Of a stretch of DNA of 64,000 nucleotides, positions 19,479-31,058 are shown piece by piece; the stretch's first letter is position 1; every line of letters begins with the position of its first letter. The notes below the pieces were generated by a model. The model was given only the letters and a program-made list of their open reading frames with translations, ran no database searches and had not been told where the DNA came from. Made by a program: the position numbers and the translations under genes. The DNA lies in NCBI GenBank assembly GCA_905616385.1, contig CAJQSS010000020.1, positions 28,034-92,033 on the forward strand, given 5' to 3'. This DNA comes from an uncultured Candidatus Nitrosopumilus sp. GTDB lineage: Archaea > Thermoproteota > Nitrososphaeria > Nitrososphaerales > Nitrosopumilaceae.

Positions 19479-20267
19479 GTGCAATTAACAGTATTACCAC
19501 TACTAGCAGAAAAAATGGAAAATGAATTTGATATTTTTGAAGCATTAGAAAATACTTTAGAGAAAAATGAAACAAGATTACAAGAAGGAGATGTTATAGT
19601 AATTTCAACAAAATACATCTCAAATTCACAAGGAAGAATTGTAGATTTGGAGAAAATTAAAGCATCAAAATATGGTATGAAGATTGCAGATGAATATCAA
19701 TTAAACCCAGGAATTGCAGAAATCATCATTAGAGAATCAGATAAAATTTTTGGAGGAATAGGAGGGTTTGTCATTACATCAGCAGATAATATCATGGCAC
19801 CAAATGCTGGAATTGATAAATCAAATGCAAAAAAAGGTAAAGCAATCCTATATCCAACAGATCCTTTTCTAATTGCAGAACAAATTCGAAGAAAAGTTTT
19901 CTTAAAATTATTAATTCATGTGGGAGTGATTCTAGTAGATAGTAGATTAATGCCAGCAAGAATTGGAACCTCAGGAGTTGCAATATCATGTGCAGGAGTA
20001 GAACCAGTTTTGGATATGAGATCCAAAAAAGATCTAGATGGGAATCCATTGAAAGTTACATTTCAAGCAGTTGTAGACAATCTTGCAACAATTGCAAATC
20101 ACAAAATGGGCGAAGGTGCTGAATCAAGACCATTTGCAATAGTTAGGGATTCGGGTGCAAAACTTACAGATAGAAAAATAAATTCTTCAGAAATGGCAAT
20201 TGCACCAGAGCAATGCGTGTATGTTAGAGGCCTTGCAAATCCCCCAAAAAACAAGGGTACAAGGTAA
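19479..20267 (+). CDS. cofE: coenzyme F420-0:L-glutamate ligase
   Basis: 262 residues from GTG. It adds glutamate to F420-0 using GTP. Recognition rests on EGDVIVISTKYISNSQGRIVDL (about 37-58), the metal and nucleotide region LPARIG-like LMPARIGTSGVA and GNPLKVTFQAVVDNLA, and the expected length. It shows that this organism makes cofactor F420. No other F420 genes are adjacent. It diverges from the isomerase operon across about 70 bases. Confidence 0.93.
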   Translation: MQLTVLPLLAEKMENEFDIFEALENTLEKNETRLQEGDVIVISTKYISNSQGRIVDLEKIKASKYGMKIADEYQLNPGIAEIIIRESDKIFGGIGGFVITSADNIMAPNAGIDKSNAKKGKAILYPTDPFLIAEQIRRKVFLKLLIHVGVILVDSRLMPARIGTSGVAISCAGVEPVLDMRSKKDLDGNPLKVTFQAVVDNLATIANHKMGEGAESRPFAIVRDSGAKLTDRKINSSEMAIAPEQCVYVRGLANPPKNKGTR

Positions 20268-20302
20268 GTTTTTTTTAAATAGAGGAATTTGAGATAGAAA
20301 AT

Positions 20303-20854
20303 ATGGAATATTTGACAACATATCCAAAAACGATCTCATTTATCGATGGATTAAAGCACAAAATCCATGTAGATAATAAAGAAGGAGTAGAGCAACTCCA
20401 TATTGTTGTCAAAAAAAGTTTTGAAGAATTAACTAAAATATTTAGAGCAGAAGGATTTACCAAAGTAAAACTAGAACATAAACAACCAGACCAAATTGGT
20501 AGCGGTCTAAATTTGAAATTAAAAAAACCATGGGAGATGCATGTTAGAATGGTAGATTTAGAAGACGGAAAAATTGGCATTCATGCAGAAGTTGAAGTAT
20601 CAAGGGATTATCTTCAACATTTGTTTTCACAAAGAACTCCTGTGGTTTATGAAGTTGAAGAGATTTTAAAAAAATATCAAATAGATTACAATATCTGGCA
20701 TGATAAAATAAAGAAAAACATTACAACAGTAGTAGATAATTACAAAGTTAAACTTGCAACTCCGGGAATTCCGGTATTTGCATGGAAGCCAATGTTATTT
20801 GTAATTGGAACGGTAATGGTATTGTATGGATGGAAGTTTTTCAATACCATTTAA
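20303..20854 (+). CDS. tail-anchored protein of unknown function
   Basis: 183 residues, not recognised. A soluble alpha/beta region (1-155) ends in one hydrophobic segment (about 162-181, PMLFVIGTVMVLYGWKFF), so the protein is probably held in the membrane by its C-terminus with the bulk in the cytoplasm. There is no signal peptide. It starts 35 bases after cofE and may share its transcript. I cannot link it to F420. Confidence 0.75.
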   Translation: MEYLTTYPKTISFIDGLKHKIHVDNKEGVEQLHIVVKKSFEELTKIFRAEGFTKVKLEHKQPDQIGSGLNLKLKKPWEMHVRMVDLEDGKIGIHAEVEVSRDYLQHLFSQRTPVVYEVEEILKKYQIDYNIWHDKIKKNITTVVDNYKVKLATPGIPVFAWKPMLFVIGTVMVLYGWKFFNTI

Positions 20855-20888
20855 TAATAATTAAAAATTTAATTTACAAAAAAATTAT

Positions 20889-21221
20889 CTAAACACCGAG
20901 TGTTTCTGCTTTACTTAATTCAAGAAATACTTTATCGCCAACTGAAAGACCCATCTCTTTGTATTCATGCATTTCAAGTTTTAATTGAGTAATTCCTGAT
21001 TGCATTCCCATACCACCACCACCAGCACCAGACATCATCTTGTTGAGGTCTTTCATCATATCATTCATGTTTGAAAATCCCATTACCTTTGGAGAGCCAA
21101 AAGCAGCAGGGGGATTTTGAGTTCCTTCCTTTAGATCTTTTAGTGATGATAGTGAAAGTACAACATATGGTGCTCCATCTGGGGCAGAATCAATGCTTTT
21201 TACAACAAATTCTTTCTTCAT
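20889..21221 (-). CDS. small protein with Met/Gly-rich middle, unknown
   Basis: 110 residues, not recognised. The ends look like beta strands (KEFVVKSIDSAPDGAPYVVLSL and a final VGDKVFLEL). The middle (about 45-75) is a Met-, Asn- and Gly-rich linker containing SGAGGGGMGMQSG. The layout resembles a small OB- or barrel-like domain split by a flexible loop. It is cytoplasmic and monocistronic, with no informative neighbours. Confidence 0.7.
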   Translation of the reverse strand: MKKEFVVKSIDSAPDGAPYVVLSLSSLKDLKEGTQNPPAAFGSPKVMGFSNMNDMMKDLNKMMSGAGGGGMGMQSGITQLKLEMHEYKEMGLSVGDKVFLELSKAETLGV

Positions 21222-21319
21222 AAGTGACCTAGAAAGTATATCTATATAATTTTAATATTTTGAAGCTAAATTTAGATGAAAATTGAAGCTTTAATTAGAA
21301 ATTTGAATAGTTTGTAATA

Positions 21320-21865
21320 TTGTCTGAGCCTCTAGAAACAAAATTAGAATATTATGGTATCTCACCTTGGGAAATAGAAGTTCTTTATGGATTTCTACAT
21401 TCTAGATTTACAGTACTGCAAGAAGAAATAGAAAATAATGATGAAAAATTTGTAAGTTTTCTAAATATCGACATTCCCCTAGAATTTAATGAGGCATTTT
21501 TCAAATGGTTTGATTTTAAACGTTGGGAAAAAGTAAAGGATGTTTTAAAAGAATACAAAAGAAGAAGGGGAAGTCGTAATGCATTAAAAATTAAAATCAA
21601 TTTTGCTGGAAATCCAAAAATTGTATTTACAGTGGATGTAGTGGATAGACAATGGTTTAACAATGCAGTAGAAAAAATGGATTTTGTAATAGAATTATTA
21701 CCACAGCATCTTGATCCTAAAAAACTTCCAACAGGAGTTAGAGAAATTAATTACAAATTTGATGTGGAATCAGTTAGATGGAGATTAGATACAGCAAAAT
21801 CAAAAGATAAAGAATATTCATTCAGAGGAGACATCTGGAAAGAAATTCAAAAAGAAGTCAACTAA
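21320..21865 (+). CDS. uncharacterised cytoplasmic protein
   Basis: 181 residues from TTG; not recognised. It is charged and aromatic, with a helical N-terminus (GISPWEIEVLYGFLHSRF) and a basic patch EYKRRRGSRNALK near residue 80 that could contact nucleic acid. There is no membrane segment or cysteine motif. It is convergent with the oxidoreductase beta subunit 10 bases away. Function is left open. Confidence 0.75.
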   Translation: MSEPLETKLEYYGISPWEIEVLYGFLHSRFTVLQEEIENNDEKFVSFLNIDIPLEFNEAFFKWFDFKRWEKVKDVLKEYKRRRGSRNALKIKINFAGNPKIVFTVDVVDRQWFNNAVEKMDFVIELLPQHLDPKKLPTGVREINYKFDVESVRWRLDTAKSKDKEYSFRGDIWKEIQKEVN

Positions 21866-21874
21866 AAAATAAAA

Positions 21875-24737
<2,863 letters not shown>

Positions 24738-24790
24738 AGATATTCACAACCTTTTTTCAAATAATAACCACATGGTAAAGAATTATTCAA

Positions 24791-24937
24791 TTATCCACCT
24801 GTAGCTGCATCAAATAATGCACATTCACATTTATCACGTTCACCACAATATGGACAAACACATACACATTTTTCAATAGAATTACCACAATCCACACAAA
24901 TAGCAAATTCTTCTTCCTCTTCAATTTTAGAAGACAT
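24791..24937 (-). CDS. eight-cysteine zinc-ribbon microprotein
   Basis: 48 residues from ATG to TAA. After an acidic start (SSKIEEEEEF) it has Cys at 14, 17, 24, 26, 28, 31, 37 and 39. CVDCG and CPYCG are typical zinc-ribbon knuckles, with the pairs CVC and CEC between them. Two tetracysteine sites are therefore possible. It is too short for usual cut-offs but occupies an otherwise empty gap, and the high cysteine content is not expected by chance. Function unknown; it could be a binding adaptor or a metal-storing peptide. Confidence 0.6.
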   Translation of the reverse strand: MSSKIEEEEEFAICVDCGNSIEKCVCVCPYCGERDKCECALFDAATGG

Positions 24938-24989
24938 GATAAAGATACAAAGAAATCGTATAAATGGTTTGAGATAAATCTGAAGACTG

Positions 24990-25958
24990 ATGAAAGAAAA
25001 AATATTTCTTACAAGAATATTACATGATTTTGCATTAAAAGAGTTAAAAAAGAAATTTCAAGTTGAAATCCATACAGGAAAAATACCCATACCTCAAAAA
25101 ACATTAAAATCTAAAATTAAAGAAGTAGATGGTTTAATCTGTTTTCCATATGATAAGATAGACAAAGAAATAATTCAATCAGCAAAAAATCTCAAAGTAA
25201 TCAGTACATACAGTGTAGGGTATGATCACATAGATACACGATTTGCAAAAGAAAATAAAATTAGAGTGGGATATACTCCAGAAGTTTTAACAGATGCAAC
25301 GGCAAATATGGCATTTGCATTATTACTTGATTCATTAAGAAGAATTTCAGAAGGAGATAGAATTATCAGAAAAGGAAAGTGGAAGCAAATCTACGGAGCA
25401 TATGATTATGTAGGATTAGATCTTCAGAGTAAAACTTTAGGCATAATTGGTCTAGGTAGAATTGGAAAAATACTTGCAAAAAGAGCAAAGGCATTTGATA
25501 TGAAAATAATATACCACAATAGAAAACAAATTTTGAAAACTCAAGAGAAAAAATTAGGTGTAAAATATACTACATTTGACAAATTAATTACTCAAAGCGA
25601 TATAATATCAGTTCATGTTCCACATACAAAAGAAACCAATCAAATGTTTGATATGAAAATTTTTAAAAAAATGAAAAAGGCATCATTTCTCATAAATACA
25701 TCACGTGGTAAAGTTGTAAATGAAAAAGATCTTGCAATAGCATTAAAACAAAAAATAATTGCTGGTGCAGGTTTAGATGTATTTGAGACAGAACCAATAA
25801 ACAAAAACCATCCATTTCTCAAATTAGAAAATATAGTATTAGCACCACATGTAGGAAGTTCTACAAAAGAAACTAGAATAAAAATGGCAGAAATAACTAC
25901 TAAAAATTTAATTTTAGGAATGAATGGTAAAAAACCAATTTATTCTATCGGATATTGA
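24990..25958 (+). CDS. D-isomer-specific 2-hydroxyacid dehydrogenase
   Basis: 322 residues. The NAD-binding motif GLGRIG is at 154-159, followed by NTSRGKVVNE with the substrate arginine, a Glu in ETEPINKNHP and the catalytic His in LAPHVGSST. SVGYDHID (75-82) is also conserved. This fits glyoxylate/hydroxypyruvate reductase or phosphoglycerate dehydrogenase-like enzymes. There is no C-terminal ACT domain, which argues against a regulated serine-pathway enzyme. The substrate remains open. Confidence 0.88.
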   Translation: MKEKIFLTRILHDFALKELKKKFQVEIHTGKIPIPQKTLKSKIKEVDGLICFPYDKIDKEIIQSAKNLKVISTYSVGYDHIDTRFAKENKIRVGYTPEVLTDATANMAFALLLDSLRRISEGDRIIRKGKWKQIYGAYDYVGLDLQSKTLGIIGLGRIGKILAKRAKAFDMKIIYHNRKQILKTQEKKLGVKYTTFDKLITQSDIISVHVPHTKETNQMFDMKIFKKMKKASFLINTSRGKVVNEKDLAIALKQKIIAGAGLDVFETEPINKNHPFLKLENIVLAPHVGSSTKETRIKMAEITTKNLILGMNGKKPIYSIGY

Positions 25959-26027
25959 TTATCACGCGTAAGTTAGAACATACTAAAATGTTGAGTTTTT
26001 ATATTGAAATTATAAAATAGTAACAAG

Positions 26028-26117
26028 TTGAAAAAATTCAAACATACTAACGAAGAATTAGAATTAGCAAAAATACAAACTGAAAAAGACAAAAAGAAAA
26101 AAGAATCAGAAGACTGA
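26028..26117 (+). CDS. possible 29-residue lysine/glutamate-rich peptide
   Basis: TTG start and TGA stop, with a highly charged helical product (begins KKFKHTNEELELAKIQ, ends KKESED). It is directly followed by a hairpin and T run, as a small transcript would be. A TATA-like stretch (TTATAAAAT, reading on the plus strand near 26010) precedes it by about 12-20 bases, closer than ideal. Low-complexity frames of this size can arise by chance, so support is modest. Confidence 0.35.
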   Translation: MKKFKHTNEELELAKIQTEKDKKKKESED

Positions 26118-26127
26118 TACTTTTTTG

Positions 26128-26156
26128 CTTGTCTTTTTCAGACAAGATTTTTTTTT
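26128..26156 (+). terminator. hairpin with T run between convergent genes
   Basis: CTTGTC (26128-26133) pairs with GACAAG (26141-26146) across a seven-base loop, followed by nine T residues (26148-26156). The element ends the tiny gene before it. On the other strand it lies just beyond the end of the gene at 26155-26529. Confidence 0.6.
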
Positions 26157-26529
26157 AAAATTTAATTTTAGAAGAATATTTGTTTTGTAAGGAATCATAG
26201 AGATCTTTTCTTACATGAACCAAATTTTTTGATTCATCATACATTTTTGTAAAAAATGCAGCCATAATACGCTCATCATTTTCATCAAAAAATCTCACAC
26301 TAAAACTAATTTTATCAGGTCGTTGTTCTTGAATAAATTCTGCAGATTTAATCATCTCAGAATTGATGTGCATGTGTGCAGGACCATCATTATCTCCAAT
26401 TGTAATCCATTTTTCTTTTTGTCGTATAGTAAGATGATTGCTACGAATTTCGCACGTTGCACCAATATTTTTTGTAATCAATAAGACATCATCAACTTTG
26501 ATTATATCAGATAATAGTTCAAAAAGCAA
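26155..26529 (-). CDS. uncharacterised protein, possible HutX/HemS-like fold
   Basis: 124 residues. I do not recognise it firmly. The order of a short acidic strand, GPAHMHINSEMIKSAEFI and SVRFFDENDERIMAAFFTKMYD recalls one repeat of the heme-utilisation ChuX/HutX/HemS fold, where a similar FFD..G..I...FF segment occurs. This is weak resemblance. It is cytoplasmic with no cysteine motif beyond Cys26. The neighbour at 26554 is on the same strand, 24 bases upstream, and the two may be co-transcribed. Confidence 0.7.
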   Translation of the reverse strand: MLFELLSDIIKVDDVLLITKNIGATCEIRSNHLTIRQKEKWITIGDNDGPAHMHINSEMIKSAEFIQEQRPDKISFSVRFFDENDERIMAAFFTKMYDESKNLVHVRKDLYDSLQNKYSSKIKF

Positions 26530-26553
26530 TAATTATTTAAGAAAAGTGAATTA

Positions 26554-26829
26554 TTATAATTTTTTCATATCAATTTGAACAAAATCATCAATATCACCAT
26601 GAACACAATCTGTTCCTACTGATTTTACGGTAGTAAAACTAATTTTACCCCTATGAATTTTTCCTTCTTTTTGTAAAATTCCAAGTTTACCAGATACGAC
26701 GGATTTATGTTTCTGACAAGTTAATCCAAACATGTACTCATCCTTACCATCAATAATAGATACAATAAATTCAGGAGGATTAACACATTGTTTTCCTTCT
26801 TCACTCACTGAGCATTTATCTGGCATCAT
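26554..26829 (-). CDS. small Cys/His protein of unknown function
   Basis: 91 residues. ATG codons at 26829 and 26826 are both possible starts. Cysteines near positions 6, 15 and 38 with His41 (CQKHK) could hold a zinc ion, like small treble-clef proteins. A C-terminal CVHGDIDD stretch adds another Cys/His pair. Family not recognised. It precedes the 124-residue gene on the same strand. Confidence 0.65.
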   Translation of the reverse strand: MMPDKCSVSEEGKQCVNPPEFIVSIIDGKDEYMFGLTCQKHKSVVSGKLGILQKEGKIHRGKISFTTVKSVGTDCVHGDIDDFVQIDMKKL

Positions 26830-26911
26830 AATAAAATTAAAAATTATATCAAATATTAATCTTAAGTGTTATAGATTTAATTTAATATCAGATAGCACAG
26901 ACTAAAACTAA

Positions 26912-28222
26912 TTGAAAGATAATTTTGATTTAATAATAATTGGAGGAGGTATTTTAGGAACTTCACTTGCATATTTTTTATCATTCCTAAATAAATCAAA
27001 AAAAATTGCAGTCATCGAACAAGAACATAATGTTGCACATCATACTAGCGGTAGAAATACCGGAAAAGTTCATGCACCATACCTATACAATCCTGAAAAG
27101 AAAAAACTATTTGCAAATGCTGCATTTCATGGTTATGAAATGTGGAAAGAATATTCTAAATTACAAAATTTACCATTCAAAGAAGATGGGGTAATAGAAG
27201 TTGCACTAGATGAAAAAGGAATTAAAGTTCTTGAAAAATATCTAAAATGGGGGAAACAAAATGGACTTGAAAAAAAGGATATTGAACTAATAGATAAAGC
27301 AGAACTTAAGAAAATTGAGCCAGAAATAAAATGTGAGGCAGCTCTTTATGTACATAGAGATGGTTCAACAGACTATTCCATACTAACAAATTCAATCATG
27401 AAAGATAGTAAAAAAAATGGAATTGATTTTCTTTTTGATAAAAAAGTAACTCGAATAAAAAAAATCAATGATAAATGGGAAATAACAATTAATGAGAATC
27501 ATAAAATTTTTACAGATTTTTTGATTAATGCCGCAGGAGGTAAGGCAATTGATATTGCACATAATATCGAAGTTGCAAAAAACCTTACAGACGTACATTT
27601 TAGAGGAGAATATTGGAAAACTCCAAAAAAATATCACAGTTTAACTAAAACCAGCGTCTATTCGGTTCCAGAATTCCCAGATTATCCATTTTTAGATCCT
27701 CATTGGATAATTCGAGTTGATGGAAGTTGTGAAATTGGACCAAATGCAGTTCCAGTCTTTAGTCCATATGGATATGATACTGCAGAAAATATCAAAGAGT
27801 TCATACCAAAAGTATTTGAAATGCTTGGTTCAGGTGCAAGAAAAGCAATATTTGACAAACAATTTCAAGAACTAGCTTTTAGTGAAATACAATCATCAAT
27901 GTCAAAATCAGTAATGATTGAAAGAGTAAAGAAATTCTTACCAAAAATTAATCCAAAAGAAATTACAGAAAAAGGAACTGCAGGAATTAGATCATCAGTA
28001 ATTAATGAAAATGGAAAGTTTGTTCCAGATGTAATTTTACTTGAGGAAGAGACATCATTTCATATTTTAAATTATAATTCACCAGGAGCAACAGGAGCAT
28101 TACCGTTTTCAGCATATGTAATAAATCAACTACACAAAAAGAGTCTATTTGAAAGTGAAGATATAGAGGCACAATGTGGACCTTGGAAATTTAACAATAT
28201 TATTGAAAAATTAGAAAAATAA
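26912..28222 (+). CDS. FAD-dependent oxidoreductase, DAO / L-2-hydroxyglutarate oxidase-like
   Basis: 436 residues from TTG. The dinucleotide fold begins at once with IIIGGGILGTSLAYF (GGGILG at 11-16). HHTSGRNTGKVHAPYLY (about 45-61) resembles the flavin-contact segment of LhgO-type enzymes. A C-terminal GATGALPFSAYVI completes the FAD site. Such enzymes oxidise 2-hydroxyacids or amino acids and pass electrons to quinone or oxygen. Which substrate is used here is unknown. The 2-hydroxyacid dehydrogenase 1 kb upstream may act on related metabolites, but the two are not one operon. Confidence 0.85.
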   Translation: MKDNFDLIIIGGGILGTSLAYFLSFLNKSKKIAVIEQEHNVAHHTSGRNTGKVHAPYLYNPEKKKLFANAAFHGYEMWKEYSKLQNLPFKEDGVIEVALDEKGIKVLEKYLKWGKQNGLEKKDIELIDKAELKKIEPEIKCEAALYVHRDGSTDYSILTNSIMKDSKKNGIDFLFDKKVTRIKKINDKWEITINENHKIFTDFLINAAGGKAIDIAHNIEVAKNLTDVHFRGEYWKTPKKYHSLTKTSVYSVPEFPDYPFLDPHWIIRVDGSCEIGPNAVPVFSPYGYDTAENIKEFIPKVFEMLGSGARKAIFDKQFQELAFSEIQSSMSKSVMIERVKKFLPKINPKEITEKGTAGIRSSVINENGKFVPDVILLEEETSFHILNYNSPGATGALPFSAYVINQLHKKSLFESEDIEAQCGPWKFNNIIEKLEK

Positions 28223-28225
28223 AAA

Positions 28226-28327
28226 TGGCGCCGAGAGGGAGATTTGAACTCCCGTTCCCTTGCGAGAACGCGCTTTATGGTTAAACAATTTCCAGGCGCG
28301 CGCCCTACCAGGCTAGGCGACCTCGGC
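28226..28327 (-). tRNA. tRNA-Ser(GGA) with 15-base intron
   Basis: Read on the minus strand, the acceptor stem GCCGAGG pairs with TCTCGGC, with discriminator G and encoded CCA. The T loop is TTCAAAT. A long variable arm (TTCTC-GCAA-GGGAA) marks a class II tRNA. The anticodon stem CGCGC/GCGCG encloses 22 bases: C32, U33, anticodon GGA, A37, a 15-base intron (28275-28289) and A38. The intron sits at the canonical archaeal position 37/38. The mature tRNA would be 87 bases with CCA. Confidence 0.92.
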
Positions 28328-28394
28328 AGAAGTCTTGCGACAATTCTATTTCATAAAATGTGATTATAAATTATGTTATTACTAGATAAAAAAA

Positions 28395-28901
28395 TTACTT
28401 CCAAATTGTTACAGTAGTTGATTTTTCTACATTATTTCCATCTACATCCATACCTTTAACAGATATTTTGTAAACACCATCCAACGCAATAGCACGATCA
28501 TTTTTAATTTGATCCCATGAAAAAATAATTTCATCTCCAGGATTAAGAGTGGAAATTACTTGAGTAGATACAGGGGAATATATCAAGATTCCAGATAATC
28601 CAGTAATTTTCAAACCATATGATGAATCTGAAAAAGTTAATGCATTAGTTCCAGAATTTATAATTTTAATTTGTATTAATTCATCTTGTTTAAAATCAAA
28701 TTTTTCAGTAACTATAGAAATAGAAGATCCTTCAACAAAAACTAATTGAGTTGTAGTTTTAAAATCAATAAAATAAACACCAAGTGCAAATCCAGCAACT
28801 ATTCCAACACCAATAAAAATAACGAGACTTTTTGCTAACACTTCTTTGAAAATAAATTTAGGATGTTTTAATCCTTCGGAGTAGTGGGTTTTGTTCGCCA
28901 T
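28395..28901 (-). CDS. membrane-anchored protein with external Ig-like domain
   Basis: 168 residues. One membrane helix (about 23-46, with SLVIFIGVGIVAGFALGVYF) follows a short cytoplasmic start. The rest is beta-rich and probably outside, ending in a pattern (DGVYKISVKGMDVDGNNVEKSTTV) typical of Ig-like or CARDB-like folds. No enzyme motif is seen. Its first 34 bases overlap the end of cbf5, so it is expressed behind it, though a functional link is unlikely. Confidence 0.75.
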   Translation of the reverse strand: MANKTHYSEGLKHPKFIFKEVLAKSLVIFIGVGIVAGFALGVYFIDFKTTTQLVFVEGSSISIVTEKFDFKQDELIQIKIINSGTNALTFSDSSYGLKITGLSGILIYSPVSTQVISTLNPGDEIIFSWDQIKNDRAIALDGVYKISVKGMDVDGNNVEKSTTVTIWK

Positions 28902-29869
28902 TTTTTTGGATATGTATTTGGGGCCATAATTATTCTTTTTGTGACAAATGCATATCCTTTGGTAGCATCACGAATCTCTTCTTCATCCATTGTGGATTCA
29001 GCTAATGCAACAGCTTCACCTTTTTGTGTATAAATTCCAACAATATCACCTACTTTCAAATGTGAAGATATTTGTAAAACTCCAGGAATTGCAAGTTGAG
29101 CTCCATGACACATTGCATCAACTGCAGAATCACGGATTACTACAGATTTTAATTCACTTAGAGCAAATTCAACGGGTTTTATCATTTGCATTAATTTGGT
29201 ATCATCTTTTTTTTCTTCCCAAACAGCAAATGCATCAGCCAATTCATGCAAAGTAACTAAACCATCTTTCTCATGAAATTGGTCAACTCTACTTCGTCTT
29301 AATTCAACCATTGTTGCTCCAGGACCTAAAACTTCACCAATGTCATAGTATAATTTTCGAATATAGGTTCCAGCTTCACATAAGATTCTAGTTAAGAGTA
29401 ATCTTTCTTTTTGTTCAATTACTTCTAATTCATAGATAGTTCTAGTTCGAGTTTGTCTAACAACAGCAGAACGTTGAGGGGGTTTTTGAAAAAGTTCACC
29501 AGTAAACATTTGGATTATTTCAGATAATTTTTCCTTAGATGGTAATGAATGCAGTCTACCTAATGCATGATATTCTTTAGGACCATATAGTAGAACTCCT
29601 AGGGCTTTTGTTGCTTCACCTAATCCTAATGGTAAAACCCCTGAAACTTGAGGATCCAAAGTTCCACTATGACCAATCTTTTCAAGTTTCAAAATTCGTT
29701 TTGTCCATGCTACAGTTTCATGGCTTGTAGGTCCTGGAGGTTTATCTAAAAGAATAAGTCCATTGTTCAATAATTGTTCAATAGTTCGTTTATCATAGTA
29801 TGTTCCATAAGCATCATCAGTAATATCCTGATCAATTTCAATTAGGTTCTCAAGTTGTTTGAGAGTCAT
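28868..29869 (-). CDS. cbf5: Cbf5, H/ACA-guided tRNA/rRNA pseudouridine synthase
   Basis: 333 residues. The catalytic Asp72 is in HSGTLDPQVSGVLPL. Further TruB-family motifs are ALGRLHSLPSKE and CEAGTYIRKLYYDIGE. A PUA domain occupies about 245-320. The length and PUA domain fit archaeal Cbf5, the catalytic subunit of H/ACA ribonucleoproteins, rather than bacterial TruB. The ATG overlaps the cytidylate kinase stop by four bases, a common archaeal gene order after secY-adk-cmk. Confidence 0.95.
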   Translation of the reverse strand: MTLKQLENLIEIDQDITDDAYGTYYDKRTIEQLLNNGLILLDKPPGPTSHETVAWTKRILKLEKIGHSGTLDPQVSGVLPLGLGEATKALGVLLYGPKEYHALGRLHSLPSKEKLSEIIQMFTGELFQKPPQRSAVVRQTRTRTIYELEVIEQKERLLLTRILCEAGTYIRKLYYDIGEVLGPGATMVELRRSRVDQFHEKDGLVTLHELADAFAVWEEKKDDTKLMQMIKPVEFALSELKSVVIRDSAVDAMCHGAQLAIPGVLQISSHLKVGDIVGIYTQKGEAVALAESTMDEEEIRDATKGYAFVTKRIIMAPNTYPKKWRTKPTTPKD

Positions 29870-30426
29870 AGTAGTTTTCTCACAGTTTCTGTTGTAACAT
29901 CAATTACTTGATTTGCAGTTAAATTATCAGTATTAATGATTACATCAAATACGTCCTTATCTTCACCAAAACTAAAACCATATAGTTTTTTGTATAATGC
30001 TTTATTTTTATCAAAACGAGCTTTTGTTATCTCATATGCATTTTCTGAACTCATATTATCTCGAGATTGCATTCTCTTTGTACTACTTTCATGAGAACCT
30101 TCTAGCCATATTTTCACACCATTTTCAATTAACCAAGGTAATGTATAACTAGTAATCACCATGCCACCTTGATTAAACAAGTCAGTTAATTTTTTATCTA
30201 AATTTTTATCAAATTCAGAATTTTGTTCACGCTGATTTAAAAATGTCATTCCTTCAGGAGTATCCCACCAATCATCACCATCAGAATTAAATCCCTGTTC
30301 TTTGGCCATCTCTTTTAAAACATCTCCACCACTGAGATATTGAAAATTAAATTCTTTAGCTAATCCTTTAGCAACAGTTGTTTTTCCGACTGCAGGAGGG
30401 CCAGATATGACAATAGATTTTGTCAA
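29866..30426 (-). CDS. cmk: cytidylate kinase
   Basis: 186 residues, the short archaeal CMP kinase. The P-loop GPPAVGKTT is at 9-17, followed by YLSGGDVLKEMA, the NMP-binding region, and a lid with RMQSRDNMS. It phosphorylates CMP and dCMP. It overlaps the EMC3-like gene and cbf5 by four bases on each side, so the three are translated as a unit. Confidence 0.9.
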   Translation of the reverse strand: MTKSIVISGPPAVGKTTVAKGLAKEFNFQYLSGGDVLKEMAKEQGFNSDGDDWWDTPEGMTFLNQREQNSEFDKNLDKKLTDLFNQGGMVITSYTLPWLIENGVKIWLEGSHESSTKRMQSRDNMSSENAYEITKARFDKNKALYKKLYGFSFGEDKDVFDVIINTDNLTANQVIDVTTETVRKLL

Positions 30427-31055
30427 CCTAGATCCATTGTGGTTCTAGTAAGTCTCATAATGATTCCACTAAATGCAATAGAAGAAAGGAAGTACCAAGC
30501 CCAAAGCATTATATGATTTTCTTTACCATAGCATATGTTTGTTGTATCTAAAGCTTGTTCTGCAGTACAAGTTAGTTGGAACATATCTCCAGGAATCACA
30601 TTAAGTGGTATTGGAGAAATAGCTACAGTGTAAGAGAATAGTACTGGTAAAACAAGATAGAAGATTAGAATTAAAGGTACAAAGGTAATCATCATTGGTC
30701 GCATATTCATTTGCATCATCTCCATAGACATTTTGTTCATGTACGAAGATTTTTTTCCTAGTTCTGCAGATTTTGCTTGATCTTTAGATCTCATTGCAGC
30801 CATTCTTGCTTTTTGCCATGCTTTAGTTTCTTTCATGATTCTTTTTAGTTTAGTTTGATCAACCATTTTTCTTCTAACTCCGGAATTGAAAACATTAAGC
30901 AAAATACCAAATCCAGTTACAGCAAACATAGTAAGAATCAAACCCTTAACCATAGGGTCATCACTGCCAAGTGCCATTCTACCTTCACCACCTAGAAAAT
31001 CAGGTAGTTGGAGAAGTGCTGAGTCGATAAAGAGTAGAATAAAGTTGAAATCCAT
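30423..31055 (-). CDS. EMC3/TMCO1-family membrane insertase (DUF106)
   Basis: 210 residues with an N-terminal helix, a second helix (about 32-52), a cytoplasmic charged coiled coil with a Met-rich tract (about 65-115, MSMEMMQMNM), and further helices. This is the archaeal YidC-like layout. Family members help insert membrane proteins near the Sec channel. Its place directly after secY and adk fits that role. It keeps the four-base overlap with cmk. Confidence 0.9.
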   Translation of the reverse strand: MDFNFILLFIDSALLQLPDFLGGEGRMALGSDDPMVKGLILTMFAVTGFGILLNVFNSGVRRKMVDQTKLKRIMKETKAWQKARMAAMRSKDQAKSAELGKKSSYMNKMSMEMMQMNMRPMMITFVPLILIFYLVLPVLFSYTVAISPIPLNVIPGDMFQLTCTAEQALDTTNICYGKENHIMLWAWYFLSSIAFSGIIMRLTRTTMDLG

Positions 31056-31058
31056 TTT

